A stretch of DNA of 64,000 nucleotides from JAIVHA01 sp965367295 (GCA_965367295.1 CBDUHN010000009.1:1-64000), one strand, 5' to 3'; shown: positions 34,606-44,912, counted from the stretch's first letter. Numbers and translations are program-made. The notes: generated by a model not told the origin, from the letters alone.

Positions 34606-36210
34606 GTGAACATAAGCATACGAAAACAATTTTCACTGCTGGCAGGGGTGTTGGCGTTGGCGGTGATAACGGTAAGCGGGCTGCTGATCATAGGCAACGC
34701 CAGTATTTCACGGCAGGCCGAACAGATTGCCGATCGGGAGTTTCCGGTCCTGAACAAGACCCAGGAACTGAAACTGGCGGTGGTCCAGGTCCAGCAATGG
34801 CTGACGGATATCAGTGCCACCCGGGGCCAGGATGGCTTGAATGACGGATTTGATGAAGCGAAAAAGAATGCCGCGAATGTCAGAAGGCTGATTGATGAAC
34901 TGCGGGTGCTGGACCCGGAATATGGTGATCGCTTTCAGGCCATGGTCCCGATCTTCGGTGCTTATTATAAGGTGGGCCGCGAAATGGCGCAGGCCTATGT
35001 CGACCAGGGGCCGGCCGGTGGCAACCGGATGATGGCGGGCTTCGATACCGCGGCGGAACGGATGACCAGCGAACTCAATGCGCTGGTCGAGGATGTCACG
35101 CTGCGGGCCGGTGCGGCCATCAAGACCCAGCAGGAGGCCGTGAACCGGGCGCAGACCTTCCTGTGGAGCAGCACCCTGCTGGTGCTGGTCTTTGTACTGG
35201 CCCTGTACTTTATCATTGCCCGTGCCCTGGGGCGCTTGCCGCGAGTGGTGGAGGAATTGCGCAGGGTGGCAGAAGGTGATCTGAGTTCTGATTACGAGAG
35301 CCGGAGCAATGATGAAATCGGCCAGCTGGTACAAGCGATGAGTGATATGCGCAGCAGGCTGACCGCCATGATGTCCAATATATCCACTGCATCCCTGTCC
35401 CTGGCTTCCGCCTCCGAGGAAATGTCATCGATTACCGCACAGGTCAGTGACAGCATCCAGCATCAGCGCAGTGAAACCGAACAGGTTGCCACGGCGATGA
35501 ATGAGATGAATGCAACCTCGCAGGAAGTAGCGGGCAATATTGCACATACCGCTGACGCGGCGGAGAAAGCCAATCAGGAGACGGGCAAGGGGCGTCGGAT
35601 TATCGAGGAGGCCATCGAGGGGATTCGCGGACTGGCCCAGAAGATCGAGGATTCAAGCGAGACCGTGCATCAGCTGGAACAGCATAGTGAAGAGATTACC
35701 TCCGTGCTGGATGTTATCCGTGGCGTGGCGGAGCAGACCAATCTGCTGGCGCTCAACGCGGCGATCGAGGCGGCCCGGGCCGGGGAACAGGGGCGGGGGT
35801 TTGCCGTGGTAGCGGACGAGGTCCGTACCCTGGCCAGTCGCACCCAGAAATCCACTGAAGAAATCAACAAAATGATCGAGAAGCTGCGCGATGGTACCGG
35901 TCGCGCCGTACAGGTGATGAATGGCAGTCGGGAGCAGGCGCGCACGGTGGTAGCCAATGCCTCGTCGGCAGAGCAATCGCTCACCTCGATTGCCGACGCG
36001 GTTTCCCGCATCAATGATATGAGCACACAGATTGCCAGTGCTGCCGAGGAACAGAGCGCGGTAGCCGAGGAGATCAATCGCAATATCGTGCGCATCAGCG
36101 AAATGACGGACCAGAGTGCGGAGGCCTCTGATCAGACGGCGGTTGCCAGCCAGGACCTGGCGCTCATTGCCTCTGATCTCAACGGTATGCTGCGCCAGTT
36201 CAAATTATGA
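34606..36210 (+). CDS. Methyl-accepting chemotaxis protein
   Basis: A 534-residue chemoreceptor starting at the GTG at 34606, where AGAGGGA lies 8 bases upstream; the longer frame from 34549 covers the predicted promoter region. A first transmembrane helix (about residues 8-28) is followed by a helical periplasmic sensor of about 160 residues, a second helix near FLWSSTLLVLVFVLALYF, a HAMP domain, and a signalling domain with the hairpin tip EQTNLLALNAAIEAARAGEQ. A heptad-rich C-terminus lacks a CheR-tethering pentapeptide. It overlaps the porin-like gene by four bases, so ligand sensing and uptake may be linked. Confidence 0.92.
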   Translation: MNISIRKQFSLLAGVLALAVITVSGLLIIGNASISRQAEQIADREFPVLNKTQELKLAVVQVQQWLTDISATRGQDGLNDGFDEAKKNAANVRRLIDELRVLDPEYGDRFQAMVPIFGAYYKVGREMAQAYVDQGPAGGNRMMAGFDTAAERMTSELNALVEDVTLRAGAAIKTQQEAVNRAQTFLWSSTLLVLVFVLALYFIIARALGRLPRVVEELRRVAEGDLSSDYESRSNDEIGQLVQAMSDMRSRLTAMMSNISTASLSLASASEEMSSITAQVSDSIQHQRSETEQVATAMNEMNATSQEVAGNIAHTADAAEKANQETGKGRRIIEEAIEGIRGLAQKIEDSSETVHQLEQHSEEITSVLDVIRGVAEQTNLLALNAAIEAARAGEQGRGFAVVADEVRTLASRTQKSTEEINKMIEKLRDGTGRAVQVMNGSREQARTVVANASSAEQSLTSIADAVSRINDMSTQIASAAEEQSAVAEEINRNIVRISEMTDQSAEASDQTAVASQDLALIASDLNGMLRQFKL

Positions 36211-37370
36211 AGAAAGGGATGATTATGCAGTGGCCGGAACAATGCTGTCTGGCTATGGCCTTTTTGGTAATGCCGCTGGTGGCGGTATCTGCGGAGGAAT
36301 CCGCGGAATATATTGAAACCCGGCATGGCGCGGTGACCGGGTGGGCCAACAGGGTGGTGGAGGGCGGCATTACTGCGGTGGCCCAGCATGCGAGTGATGG
36401 CCGGATCGATACGGATCTGACCACCTCGCTGGATCTGGTGGTCACGGTTCCGGTTACATCCGGACATTGGGTGCTCTACCTGGAAGGCAATACCACGCCG
36501 CGGCGTGACGCGGTATCCAGCTTGCTGGGCGAAGCCAACTGGGATGCCGGCAGTGCGCTCGATCGCAATGACAGGGGGCGATTGCAGGTGTCTGCGTTGC
36601 ATTTCGTGTGGGATATCCAGCCTCGACAGGTGTTGCTGATGGGGCTGCTGATTCCGACGGTCTCGATGGATACCAGTGAGGTGGCAAACGATGAAACCAG
36701 TCAGTTTGTTACCGGCAGCCTGGTCAACAACCCGACGATCGATTTCCCCGATTACACACCGGGCCTTGTCTACAACCATGAATTCAATGACGAGGCCGGT
36801 TTCACCCTGATGCTGACCAGTTCACACGGACTCGCGGATAATCCAAAGCGGACCTATTCCCAGCTGCTGGATGTCGGCGACGATGGAAAAGGGGTATTCG
36901 CCGCAGCGGAAGCGCAATGGCAGGTCGGAGCCATCCGGTTGCTGGGCGGCGCCTGGCTGAACAGTGCGGACCACGAGCGTCTCGATGGTTCCGGCGGAAT
37001 GGAGGAGAACTACGGGATCTACACGGTGGTCGATGGCCATCTCAGTGATCTGGCCTGGAATGTCCGGCTGGGTGCTGCCAATGCGGCGGTTTCACAGGCG
37101 GCACGGTTTGCCTCGCTGGCACTTGAGTACCCATTCCGGCAAGCCTCTCTTGGCGCGGGGGTCGCGCATAGCTGGTTGTCCGAAGATGATCCGACACCGG
37201 GCCTGGAGGATGCCAGTCAGGCGGAACTGTATGCCCGTTTCGATATTTCAGCGCAGTTCAGTCTGACCCCGATGGTGCAGTGGCTGGCAAACAGTGGTTT
37301 CGATGGCAGCGGTGCCACCGTGGATGAGCATGTGACCCTGTACGGGTTGCGTGCCAATTTTACTTTCTGA
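36207..37370 (+). CDS. Putative outer-membrane porin
   Basis: A 387-residue exported protein. A signal peptide covers about residues 1-29 (ending AVSAEESAEY; start alternatives at residues 1, 5 and 7). The rest shows alternating amphipathic strands and ends in the C-terminal phenylalanine (NFTF) typical of outer-membrane beta-barrels. It loosely resembles carbohydrate-selective OprB-like porins, but I cannot name its substrate. The ATG overlaps the chemoreceptor stop (ATGA), an uncommon pairing suggesting the two act on the same compound. Confidence 0.75.
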   Translation: MKKGMIMQWPEQCCLAMAFLVMPLVAVSAEESAEYIETRHGAVTGWANRVVEGGITAVAQHASDGRIDTDLTTSLDLVVTVPVTSGHWVLYLEGNTTPRRDAVSSLLGEANWDAGSALDRNDRGRLQVSALHFVWDIQPRQVLLMGLLIPTVSMDTSEVANDETSQFVTGSLVNNPTIDFPDYTPGLVYNHEFNDEAGFTLMLTSSHGLADNPKRTYSQLLDVGDDGKGVFAAAEAQWQVGAIRLLGGAWLNSADHERLDGSGGMEENYGIYTVVDGHLSDLAWNVRLGAANAAVSQAARFASLALEYPFRQASLGAGVAHSWLSEDDPTPGLEDASQAELYARFDISAQFSLTPMVQWLANSGFDGSGATVDEHVTLYGLRANFTF

Positions 37371-37391
37371 ATAACGGGGTTCCCCGGCAGG

Positions 37392-37409
37392 CCCGGCCTG
37401 CGGGCCGGG
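37392..37409. terminator. Hairpin between convergent porin and YdgA-like genes
   Basis: CCCGGC (37392-37397) pairs with GCCGGG (37404-37409). There is no T-run on either side, so it is only a candidate transcript-end structure between two convergent genes. Confidence 0.35.
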
Positions 37410-37410
37410 T

Positions 37411-38841
37411 TCAGGGGGATGTTCCCGCCGCCTTTACCGGCCCCATGTCCACTCCATTCAGTCGCAGCAGTCCCCGGTCGAGCTGGATATGGCTGGTGCC
37501 GGTATCCTGGTGCGGCACCAGAAAACCAAGCTGTATCCAGCCATTCACCTGCTGTTCTGCAAGCGCCTGAGCCTGTTGCAACAGTGCCTCTCCGGATGGG
37601 GGTTGCGCATGGCTAGCGCGAACCTGCTGTTGCAGGCGTATCCGGTTCTGCTCTGTCAGCATGGCCTGCAGCAGGCGGAGATGCGCGCTGACCGAGATAT
37701 CAACCGTTAGCGCCTGCAGCAGGGCGGCCGGGCCGAGTACCGCTATCCTGTCACCGTCCTGAATGCGCAAATCCAGATCAAGATTGAAATCACCCTGCGT
37801 GGTTTCCATGCGGAGAGGTTTGATCTGCAAGCGGGGGTCGCCCTGCAATAACCGTCGCAACTGTTCCAGGATCAGGGCCTGGACAGGCTGGGGTCCGTCG
37901 ATTGCCGAGCCAGGATCGGCCTGTACTTGCCGGCCCAGTTGCTGCAGGGCATAGAGCGGTTCGGGCGGCACATCAGCGGCGGCCAAATCCAGTAACAGCC
38001 GCGGTATGTCCGTATCATCGATGACCGTATCGGTCAGGTCCACACGCAGCGCGGCAAAAATCCCGGTCTCCTGTTGTTCGCTGTGGGTATCCAGCTGCAG
38101 GGCTTGTACGGAAAACGTATGGGACTCGCCATGGGTGGTATGTGAATGCACAGTAATGGGGCCAGCCTGCAACTGTTGTTTCCCGAACCAGCGTCCCGTC
38201 TGATTCCGGTGCATTTCGGCGGTGAAACTGCTGGGGGCAGTGTGTATCCCGCTATTTTCCACCGTCAGTTGTATGGCGCCCATCCCGCCGCTGGCCTGCA
38301 GGTGGGTGAAGGTGGCGTCGAAGTGGAGGCGGGCGTTGAACCCTGACCAATTCAATTCCGTGCCATCGGGCAGTGTGCGTGTCGCACCTTGTAGGCGCAC
38401 ATCGGTTGTGGAACTGCCATTGAAGTGCAGCAGGGTGCGGGCCAGCAACGCTTCGGCAAAGCCGGATTGGCTTACCCAGTCCGGCTGCTGTGGCGCGCTC
38501 GGATCGAAAGAGGTCTCGATGACATAACCGGCTTCATCCAGGGACAGGTACGGGATGTGGTGTATGCGATGCAGTAATACCAGCTGCGGGTCCGCTTGAT
38601 CGCTTGCGTGGTGGGCCGGTGACGATGCCGGTGGCACGAGACGCACCCGGGTGGTAACCCGTGATTCTGTCCAATCATGCTGGATAGGATCAGCGGCCAT
38701 GTACAGAAGGCCCTGCATGTTGAATTGTGCAATGCCGCTGTGCAAAAAATGCGCTGCCAGCTGGCCGGGAAGATAGTGTGCCGTCACGGCGGCAACGGCC
38801 AGTAGTGCCGTTGCGGCGAGAGCCCTCTTGGTGATGGTCAT
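37411..38841 (-). CDS. YdgA-like DUF945 protein
   Basis: A 476-residue protein with an N-terminal membrane anchor or signal (MTITKRALAATALLAVAAV) and a long extracytoplasmic part without cysteines, matching the DUF945/YdgA layout in length and in the repeated short beta-rich segments. The function of the family is not established; an envelope role is usual. It is separate from the following GGDEF-EAL gene by 42 bases in the same direction, so co-transcription downstream of that gene is possible. Confidence 0.75.
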   Translation of the reverse strand: MTITKRALAATALLAVAAVTAHYLPGQLAAHFLHSGIAQFNMQGLLYMAADPIQHDWTESRVTTRVRLVPPASSPAHHASDQADPQLVLLHRIHHIPYLSLDEAGYVIETSFDPSAPQQPDWVSQSGFAEALLARTLLHFNGSSTTDVRLQGATRTLPDGTELNWSGFNARLHFDATFTHLQASGGMGAIQLTVENSGIHTAPSSFTAEMHRNQTGRWFGKQQLQAGPITVHSHTTHGESHTFSVQALQLDTHSEQQETGIFAALRVDLTDTVIDDTDIPRLLLDLAAADVPPEPLYALQQLGRQVQADPGSAIDGPQPVQALILEQLRRLLQGDPRLQIKPLRMETTQGDFNLDLDLRIQDGDRIAVLGPAALLQALTVDISVSAHLRLLQAMLTEQNRIRLQQQVRASHAQPPSGEALLQQAQALAEQQVNGWIQLGFLVPHQDTGTSHIQLDRGLLRLNGVDMGPVKAAGTSP

Positions 38842-38883
38842 GTCGTATGGTCTTGGGTGTTACCGGTTGTGTAGGGAATGTGA

Positions 38884-41118
38884 TCAGGTCGCGGGCGACG
38901 GGATGGTTGCAGACTGGAGGTATTCGCGCAATAGGCTGTTGATTTTTTCGGCGGGAACCGGGTGGGACAGGTGATAGCCCTGTGCCTCTTCGCAACCAAG
39001 TTCACGCACGATGGAAAATTGAGCTTCGGTTTCCACGCCTTCCGCCACCACGCCGAGATTCAGGCTGTGGCCCAATCGTATGATGGATTCCACCAGCCGG
39101 GCCTGCTGGCAGTCAGGCCCGTTCAGGTCGCGAATGAAACTACGGTCTATTTTCAGGATATCAACGGGGAAATGTTGCAGGTGACTGAGCGAGGAATAGC
39201 CGGTCCCGAAATCATCAATGGATAGTGTAATGCCATGGGACTTGAGTTCATTCATGATGGCAATGGCGGAGGCGATGTCATCCATGATGGCGCTTTCGGT
39301 GATTTCGAGTTCCAGGCGGTCCAGTGGTAGCCCGCTGCGGCTTGCGGATTGCAGGATCTGGTCAACCAGGGTTTTCTGGCGGAACTGGCGCGGCGACAGG
39401 TTGATCGATAGCCGCCCGGGGTCCAGGCCGGCATCACACCATTGCCGAAACTGCCGTCCGGCCTTGTCGAGTATGATGCGGCCCAGTGTTTCGATCAGGC
39501 CGGTTTCCTCGGCCAACGGAATGAAGGCGCTTGGAGGAATCATGCCATTGTCGGGGTGTGGCCAGCGGGCCAGCACTTCCATGCCGATCGGCCTGCGGTC
39601 ACTGGTGCGCATCCGCAACTGGTAGAATGCCTCGATCTCATTTTGCTCCAGTGCCCTGCGCAGCTCTCGTTCGAGGCTCATCCGCTCCAGTACACGACGA
39701 TTCATGGCGCTGGTGAAATACTGGAAGTTGTTACGGCCGGCACTCTTGGCGTGATACATGGCAAGGTCGGCATTGCGCAGCAGGATACCCGGTGTCTTGC
39801 CGTTGTCCGGATACAGGGCGATGCCTATGCTGGGCGTGATGCGGATTTCATGGTTATCTATGTATAAGGGTTGCCCCAGGGCCTTGATCAACCGGGTGGC
39901 GATAATGCCAGCCACATGATCACCGGGCATGTCCTCGATCCAGAGGGCGAATTCATCGCCGCCGAGGCGCGCAACCGTATCCTGGATTTCCACATTACCG
40001 CGCAACTTTTGTGCGACCCCGACCAGCAACTGGTCACCGATGTCGTGTCCCAGGGAATCATTGATGTGTTTGAAGTTGTCGAGATCGACGAATAGCAGGG
40101 CATAGCGGCCGTGGCCATGGTGGCGCTCGATGGCATGCAGTGAGGTTTCCAGCCTGGTCATGAAGAAGTTTCGATTCATCAGGCCGGTCAGGTCATCCTG
40201 GCTGACCAGCCGTTTCAGTTCATGCTCGGCGATCTGCCGTTCGCTGACTTCATGTTCCAGCTGGGCGACCTTGCGCTTCAGTGTCGCCTGGGTGGCTTCG
40301 AGCTTGCGGGCATAGGTCAGCAGCCGTTCCTCCATACCCTTGCGGAAGTGGATTTCCTCTGCACCCCGATGTGGGGTGTCGTTGTGCTGCTGGTCGGAAA
40401 GGAAGCTCGGGTGCTGAACGGCAGGATATCGCACAACCAGTTCCGGGTGGTCCTGCAGGTATTGTTTGATGTGGGTCGCCAGCTGCTCCGGGGGCGCCAT
40501 GATGAAACGGCACTGGTCATGGCCCTCTGCCCGGCAGGTGATTTCCCTGGCTTCCAGTGGCAATCCGAAGCTTTCCTCGCACCAGCCGGAGGAATAGCCA
40601 GCATTCATGATGCAGACTGGGAAGTCGGCGCTATTGCCATTGCTCAGCCAGGCGTCGGCCTCAAAGGAAAAGGGGTGACTATAGTGCAGCACGAAGTGTT
40701 CGTCCGGGGATGGATTGGAGTCTGGATCAATGTCCACGGAGGCCCAGCCGCTGTGGGAAAAATGTACTGGACCGGCGGAGAGTTTCTCGATCGGATCCTG
40801 CAGGTGCATTTTTTCATGGAAATTGCGGGCGTCGGATTTGCCGATGGCATGGGCCAGGTCGTAAAGCAGAGCACTGGCAAACAGGTCGGCTTCTGCGTGG
40901 GCATCCTCCCCATAGATTTTGCGTACCAGCTGGAAGAATTCGATGGACAGGCTGGCACCCCGCAGCAGGATATAGCGGGAATCGCAGATCTCGATGGTGC
41001 CCGATTCGGGGCTGTGGCGGGTGGATTTGAAGAAATCGCCGACAATGGTTTCCGCCTGCTCGAATATGGCGGAGAAAACGCTGGGTACGGTGACAGTCTT
41101 CAGTGACATGTGCGCCAT
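38884..41118 (-). CDS. V4R-domain GGDEF-EAL protein (c-di-GMP turnover)
   Basis: A cytoplasmic protein of 744 residues. Residues 1-215 resemble an XylR-N/V4R sensor module, ending in the V4R signature GWCEESFGLPLEAREITCR with cysteines in CRAEGHDQCRF. A coiled-coil linker (residues 240-295) leads to a GGDEF domain with intact active site (RLGGDEFALW) and an EAL domain (EVLARWPHP near residue 525; DDFGTGYSSLSHL later). The EAL signature reads EVL, a tolerated variant. It could make or break c-di-GMP in response to a small hydrophobic or aromatic ligand; the balance cannot be read from sequence. No membrane segments are seen. Confidence 0.88.
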   Translation of the reverse strand: MAHMSLKTVTVPSVFSAIFEQAETIVGDFFKSTRHSPESGTIEICDSRYILLRGASLSIEFFQLVRKIYGEDAHAEADLFASALLYDLAHAIGKSDARNFHEKMHLQDPIEKLSAGPVHFSHSGWASVDIDPDSNPSPDEHFVLHYSHPFSFEADAWLSNGNSADFPVCIMNAGYSSGWCEESFGLPLEAREITCRAEGHDQCRFIMAPPEQLATHIKQYLQDHPELVVRYPAVQHPSFLSDQQHNDTPHRGAEEIHFRKGMEERLLTYARKLEATQATLKRKVAQLEHEVSERQIAEHELKRLVSQDDLTGLMNRNFFMTRLETSLHAIERHHGHGRYALLFVDLDNFKHINDSLGHDIGDQLLVGVAQKLRGNVEIQDTVARLGGDEFALWIEDMPGDHVAGIIATRLIKALGQPLYIDNHEIRITPSIGIALYPDNGKTPGILLRNADLAMYHAKSAGRNNFQYFTSAMNRRVLERMSLERELRRALEQNEIEAFYQLRMRTSDRRPIGMEVLARWPHPDNGMIPPSAFIPLAEETGLIETLGRIILDKAGRQFRQWCDAGLDPGRLSINLSPRQFRQKTLVDQILQSASRSGLPLDRLELEITESAIMDDIASAIAIMNELKSHGITLSIDDFGTGYSSLSHLQHFPVDILKIDRSFIRDLNGPDCQQARLVESIIRLGHSLNLGVVAEGVETEAQFSIVRELGCEEAQGYHLSHPVPAEKINSLLREYLQSATIPSPAT

Positions 41119-41323
41119 TGGTTCGAGGATAGTGTTCTCATTATAGGATGGACGTGCGTCGGCCCGATTTGCTCTATGTCACAATAAATCTAGCAGAAAT
41201 ATTAGGGTAAGGTAGTGTTGTGCCGGTTTTGCGAAGTATAGCCAGCGTCGGCCAGCTGGCGTTGTATTCAAACCCCGCCCTCAGGGGGGGGAAATTCAAT
41301 CGCGATCGGTCTAGAGTAGCGGT

Positions 41324-42535
41324 ATGAAACTTCGTCCCCTCATGTTGCTGCTGCTGTTGCTTGCGGGCGGTCTTTGCGCACCAGCGCTGTCCGCGTCCGT
41401 GGAGCCGCTGACCTATACCACCCATACCATCGATGTTGATGGGCGGCCGTTTTCGGTGCGGGTGCCGGAGGGCTTGCGACTGGAACTGTTGACCCCGGCC
41501 ATGGATGGCCCACGCCTGCTCATCTTTGCCGGCAATAACGACCTGTTTGTCGGTTCACGTTCGGGGCGGATCTACCGCCTTTCACCCCCCTATACCGAGC
41601 CCGAGGAACTGGTGACCCTGGATGGCTACCCGCATAGCGTGGCATTCCGACCCGGTGAAATCCTCATTGCCCGCACGGACGGGGTATACCGGGCACCTTA
41701 TGTTGCGGGCCAGCCGCAGCTCGATCCCGATCGGATCCGGTTACTGGCCGCGCTGCCGGCCGGTGGCGGGCACAACAGCCGTACCCTCTCCATCGGCCCC
41801 GACGGACGTGTATACCTCAGTCTTGGTATCAGCGGTAACTGTAGTGATCAGTATCTGGGTGCGGACTATTCCTTCGAGGACCGCCGCGGCGGCGTGCTGG
41901 TGCTGGAGGAGCCCGAAACCGGGCCGGCGCGCTGGCAGCCCTATGGCAGCGGTCTGCGCAACCCGGTGGGCCTTGCCTGGCAGCCGCAGACCGGGGTGCT
42001 GTATGCGACGAATAATGGCCCCGATCATCATGGCTTCGATCTGCCTCCGGAGTATTTCAGCCGTATTGATCCCGGTTCCTTTCATGGTATGCCCTGGTTC
42101 CAGTACGACGGGCAGCATCTGCAGCGGGATTCCTGCGTCATTTCACCGCCACCCCGGCCCCGGGCGGAGGTGACATTGCCGGTGGCCACCTTTCCGGCCC
42201 GCAATGCCCCGATGGGTGTGACCTTTGTACCGCGGGGGGCGCTGGACCGCCGTCTGGAGGGGGATGCCATCGTGGCCCTGCACGGTTCCTGGGGCACCCG
42301 TCCCAGCGGCGGTGCGTCGGGCAATCCGGCATCCCGGCGTCCGCCACAACTGGTGACAGTGCGTTTCGACAATGGGCGGGCGGTGCGGGTGGATGAACTG
42401 GTCAGCGGCTTCCAGCTCGAAAATGGCAATCGCTGGGCGCGGCCCGTGGGCGTGGCCATTGGCCCCGATGGGGCGCTGTATTTTACCAGTGATGGCGGTA
42501 TCAACGGGCTGTTCCGACTTGCGCCGCAACCCTGA
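41324..42535 (+). CDS. Exported PQQ-type sugar dehydrogenase-like protein
   Basis: A 403-residue exported six-bladed beta-propeller protein of the soluble glucose/sorbosone dehydrogenase family. The signal peptide ends near ALSASVEPL. Family stretches are AGGGHNSRTLSIGPDG, with the likely catalytic histidine, and GSGLRNPVGLAWQP and LYATNNGPDHHG, with the metal-binding face. Members oxidise aldoses or other alcohols with PQQ in the periplasm; the substrate is unknown, and no PQQ biosynthesis genes lie in this window. It stands alone in front of ygiQ. Confidence 0.85.
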   Translation: MKLRPLMLLLLLLAGGLCAPALSASVEPLTYTTHTIDVDGRPFSVRVPEGLRLELLTPAMDGPRLLIFAGNNDLFVGSRSGRIYRLSPPYTEPEELVTLDGYPHSVAFRPGEILIARTDGVYRAPYVAGQPQLDPDRIRLLAALPAGGGHNSRTLSIGPDGRVYLSLGISGNCSDQYLGADYSFEDRRGGVLVLEEPETGPARWQPYGSGLRNPVGLAWQPQTGVLYATNNGPDHHGFDLPPEYFSRIDPGSFHGMPWFQYDGQHLQRDSCVISPPPRPRAEVTLPVATFPARNAPMGVTFVPRGALDRRLEGDAIVALHGSWGTRPSGGASGNPASRRPPQLVTVRFDNGRAVRVDELVSGFQLENGNRWARPVGVAIGPDGALYFTSDGGINGLFRLAPQP

Positions 42536-42620
42536 GTGCGTCCCTGTGAACCGTAGGGAATCTACGCTGCAGCGATAAAATTCCGCTACACTAGCGGGGC
42601 TTTCTTCCCCGGATTCCTGC

Positions 42621-44870
42621 ATGTCAACCATCGCCATTCCCACCGCCCGTACCGCCCTGTTCGATTACCCGAAATACTGGGCCGAATGCTTTGGCGCGGC
42701 TCCCTTCCTGCCCATGAGTCGGGCGGAGATGGATGTGCTGGGCTGGGATTCCTGCGACATCATCATTGTGACCGGCGATGCTTATGTGGATCACCCGTCT
42801 TTTGGCATGGCCGTGATCGGCCGCTTGCTGGAAGCGCAGGGTTTCCGTGTCGGCATCATTGCGCAACCGGACTGGCAATCCAAGGTGGCCTTCGAACAAT
42901 TGGGTAAACCCAACCTGTTTTTCGGCGTGGCCGCCGGCAACATGGATTCCATGATCAATCGCTACACGGCGGACCGCAAGGCCCGTTCCGATGATGCCTA
43001 TACGGCGGGTGCGGTCGGTGGCCGGCGTCCTGACCGCTGTTCGCTGGTGTATTCGCAGCGCTGCAAAGAGGCCTATGCCGATGTACCCGTGATCCTGGGC
43101 GGGATCGAGGCCTCGTTGCGCCGCATCGCCCACTACGATTACTGGCAGGACAAGGTGCGGCGTTCCATCCTGGTGGATGCCTGTGCCGACATCCTGCTGT
43201 ATGGCAATGCCGAACGGGCGGTGGTGGAGGTGGCCCAGCGGCTGGCGCGGGGTGAGGCCATCACCGACATCACCGATGTGCGCGGCACCGCCTTCATGCG
43301 CCGCGATACCCCGCCGGGCTGGCAGGAAGTGGACTCCACCCGTATCGACCGGCCCGGCCGCGTGGATCGCATCGTCAATCCCTACGTGAATCCGCAGGAG
43401 ATGAGCGAGTGCGAGCGCCAGCAGCGCGAGGCAGCCCTCTACGAGGGTGCGGCCGGCAACGAACAGGTGCTGCAGTTTCAGCCCCACGCGAAACTGGACC
43501 GTGACCACACGGTGATCCGCCTGCCCTCGTTCGAGAAGGTACGCAGCGATGCCGTGCTCTATGCCCATGCCAATCGGGTGTTACACCTGGAGACCAATCC
43601 GGGCAATGCGCGGGCACTGGTGCAGAAACATGCCGAGGTGGATATCTGGCTGAACCCGCCACCGGTACCGCTCAGCACCGAGGAAATGGATTATGTGTTC
43701 GGCATGCCCTTCGCGCGCGTGCCACATCCCTGCTACCAGGGGGAAAAGATCCCTGCCTATGAAATGATCCGCTTTTCCGTGAACATCATGCGCGGTTGTT
43801 TTGGCGGCTGCACCTTCTGCTCCATTACCGAGCACGAGGGCCGTATCATCCAGAACCGTTCCCAGGAATCCATCCTCCACGAGATAGAGGAGATCCGCGA
43901 CAAGGTGCCGGGCTTCACCGGGGCCATTTCCGATCTCGGCGGACCGACCGCGAATATGTACCGTATTGCCTGCAGGAGCCGCGAGATCGAGGCCGCCTGC
44001 CGCAAACCCAGTTGTGTCTATCCTGGAATCTGTCCCAACCTCAATACCGATCACTCCGCCTTGACGCGGCTATACCGCGAGGCGCGCAAACTACCGGGCG
44101 TCAAGCGCATCCTCATTGCCTCCGGGCTGCGCTACGATCTGGCGGTGGAAGATCCGGAATATGTGAAGGAACTGGTTACTCACCATGTGGGCGGCTACCT
44201 GAAGATCGCGCCGGAGCATACCGAGGACGGCCCGCTGACGAAGATGATGAAGCCGGGAATCGGCTCCTATGACCGTTTCAAGCGCATGTTCGAAAAATTC
44301 TCCAAAGAGGCGGGCAAGGAGCAATATCTAATCCCGTATTTCATTGCCGCCCACCCGGGTACCTCCGACGAGGACATGGTGAACCTGGCCCTCTGGCTGA
44401 AACACAACGGTTTTCGGGCCGACCAGGTGCAGGCCTTCTATCCTTCCCCCATGGCCACGGCCACGGCCATGTACCATTCCGGTAAAAACCCGTTGCGCAA
44501 GGTGACCTACAAGAGCGACGCGGTGGATATCGTCAAGGACCCCGAGCGCCGCCGCCTGCACAAGGCCTTCCTGCGTTACCACGATCCGAAGAACTGGCCC
44601 CTGTTGCGCGAGGCGCTGACCCGCATGGGCCGCAGCGATCTGATTGGCGATGGCGAGCGCCAGCTCATACCTCGCGAACAGCCCGATGCAAAACAGGCCT
44701 ACCACGCGCCGCGTCGCAAGAATTCCGAACCGGCCCATCAGCGGCGCACCCAGGGCCGCAAGATCCTGACCCAGCACACGGGTCTGCCGCCGCGTAGCGA
44801 GAAGAAAAGTCCTTCCACCCGCAAACCTGGCGCCAGGGGCAGGCATAAACCAGCCGGTCGTTCACGCTAG
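42621..44870 (+). CDS. ygiQ: YgiQ family radical SAM protein
   Basis: A 749-residue radical SAM protein. It begins with the YgiQ-specific N-domain (about residues 15-370) and has the cluster-binding motif RGCFGGCTFCS with cysteines 393, 397 and 400. The C-terminal part past residue 680 is basic and low in complexity (many Arg, Lys and Pro residues), as in other YgiQ proteins. The reaction is not established. Length and domain order agree with E. coli YgiQ (about 739 residues). It starts 85 bases after the propeller gene. Confidence 0.95.
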   Translation: MSTIAIPTARTALFDYPKYWAECFGAAPFLPMSRAEMDVLGWDSCDIIIVTGDAYVDHPSFGMAVIGRLLEAQGFRVGIIAQPDWQSKVAFEQLGKPNLFFGVAAGNMDSMINRYTADRKARSDDAYTAGAVGGRRPDRCSLVYSQRCKEAYADVPVILGGIEASLRRIAHYDYWQDKVRRSILVDACADILLYGNAERAVVEVAQRLARGEAITDITDVRGTAFMRRDTPPGWQEVDSTRIDRPGRVDRIVNPYVNPQEMSECERQQREAALYEGAAGNEQVLQFQPHAKLDRDHTVIRLPSFEKVRSDAVLYAHANRVLHLETNPGNARALVQKHAEVDIWLNPPPVPLSTEEMDYVFGMPFARVPHPCYQGEKIPAYEMIRFSVNIMRGCFGGCTFCSITEHEGRIIQNRSQESILHEIEEIRDKVPGFTGAISDLGGPTANMYRIACRSREIEAACRKPSCVYPGICPNLNTDHSALTRLYREARKLPGVKRILIASGLRYDLAVEDPEYVKELVTHHVGGYLKIAPEHTEDGPLTKMMKPGIGSYDRFKRMFEKFSKEAGKEQYLIPYFIAAHPGTSDEDMVNLALWLKHNGFRADQVQAFYPSPMATATAMYHSGKNPLRKVTYKSDAVDIVKDPERRRLHKAFLRYHDPKNWPLLREALTRMGRSDLIGDGERQLIPREQPDAKQAYHAPRRKNSEPAHQRRTQGRKILTQHTGLPPRSEKKSPSTRKPGARGRHKPAGRSR

Positions 44871-44912
44871 TATGGCTGGTGTGCGCAGCCTTGGCGCTTT
44901 GATCGGGTTTTC

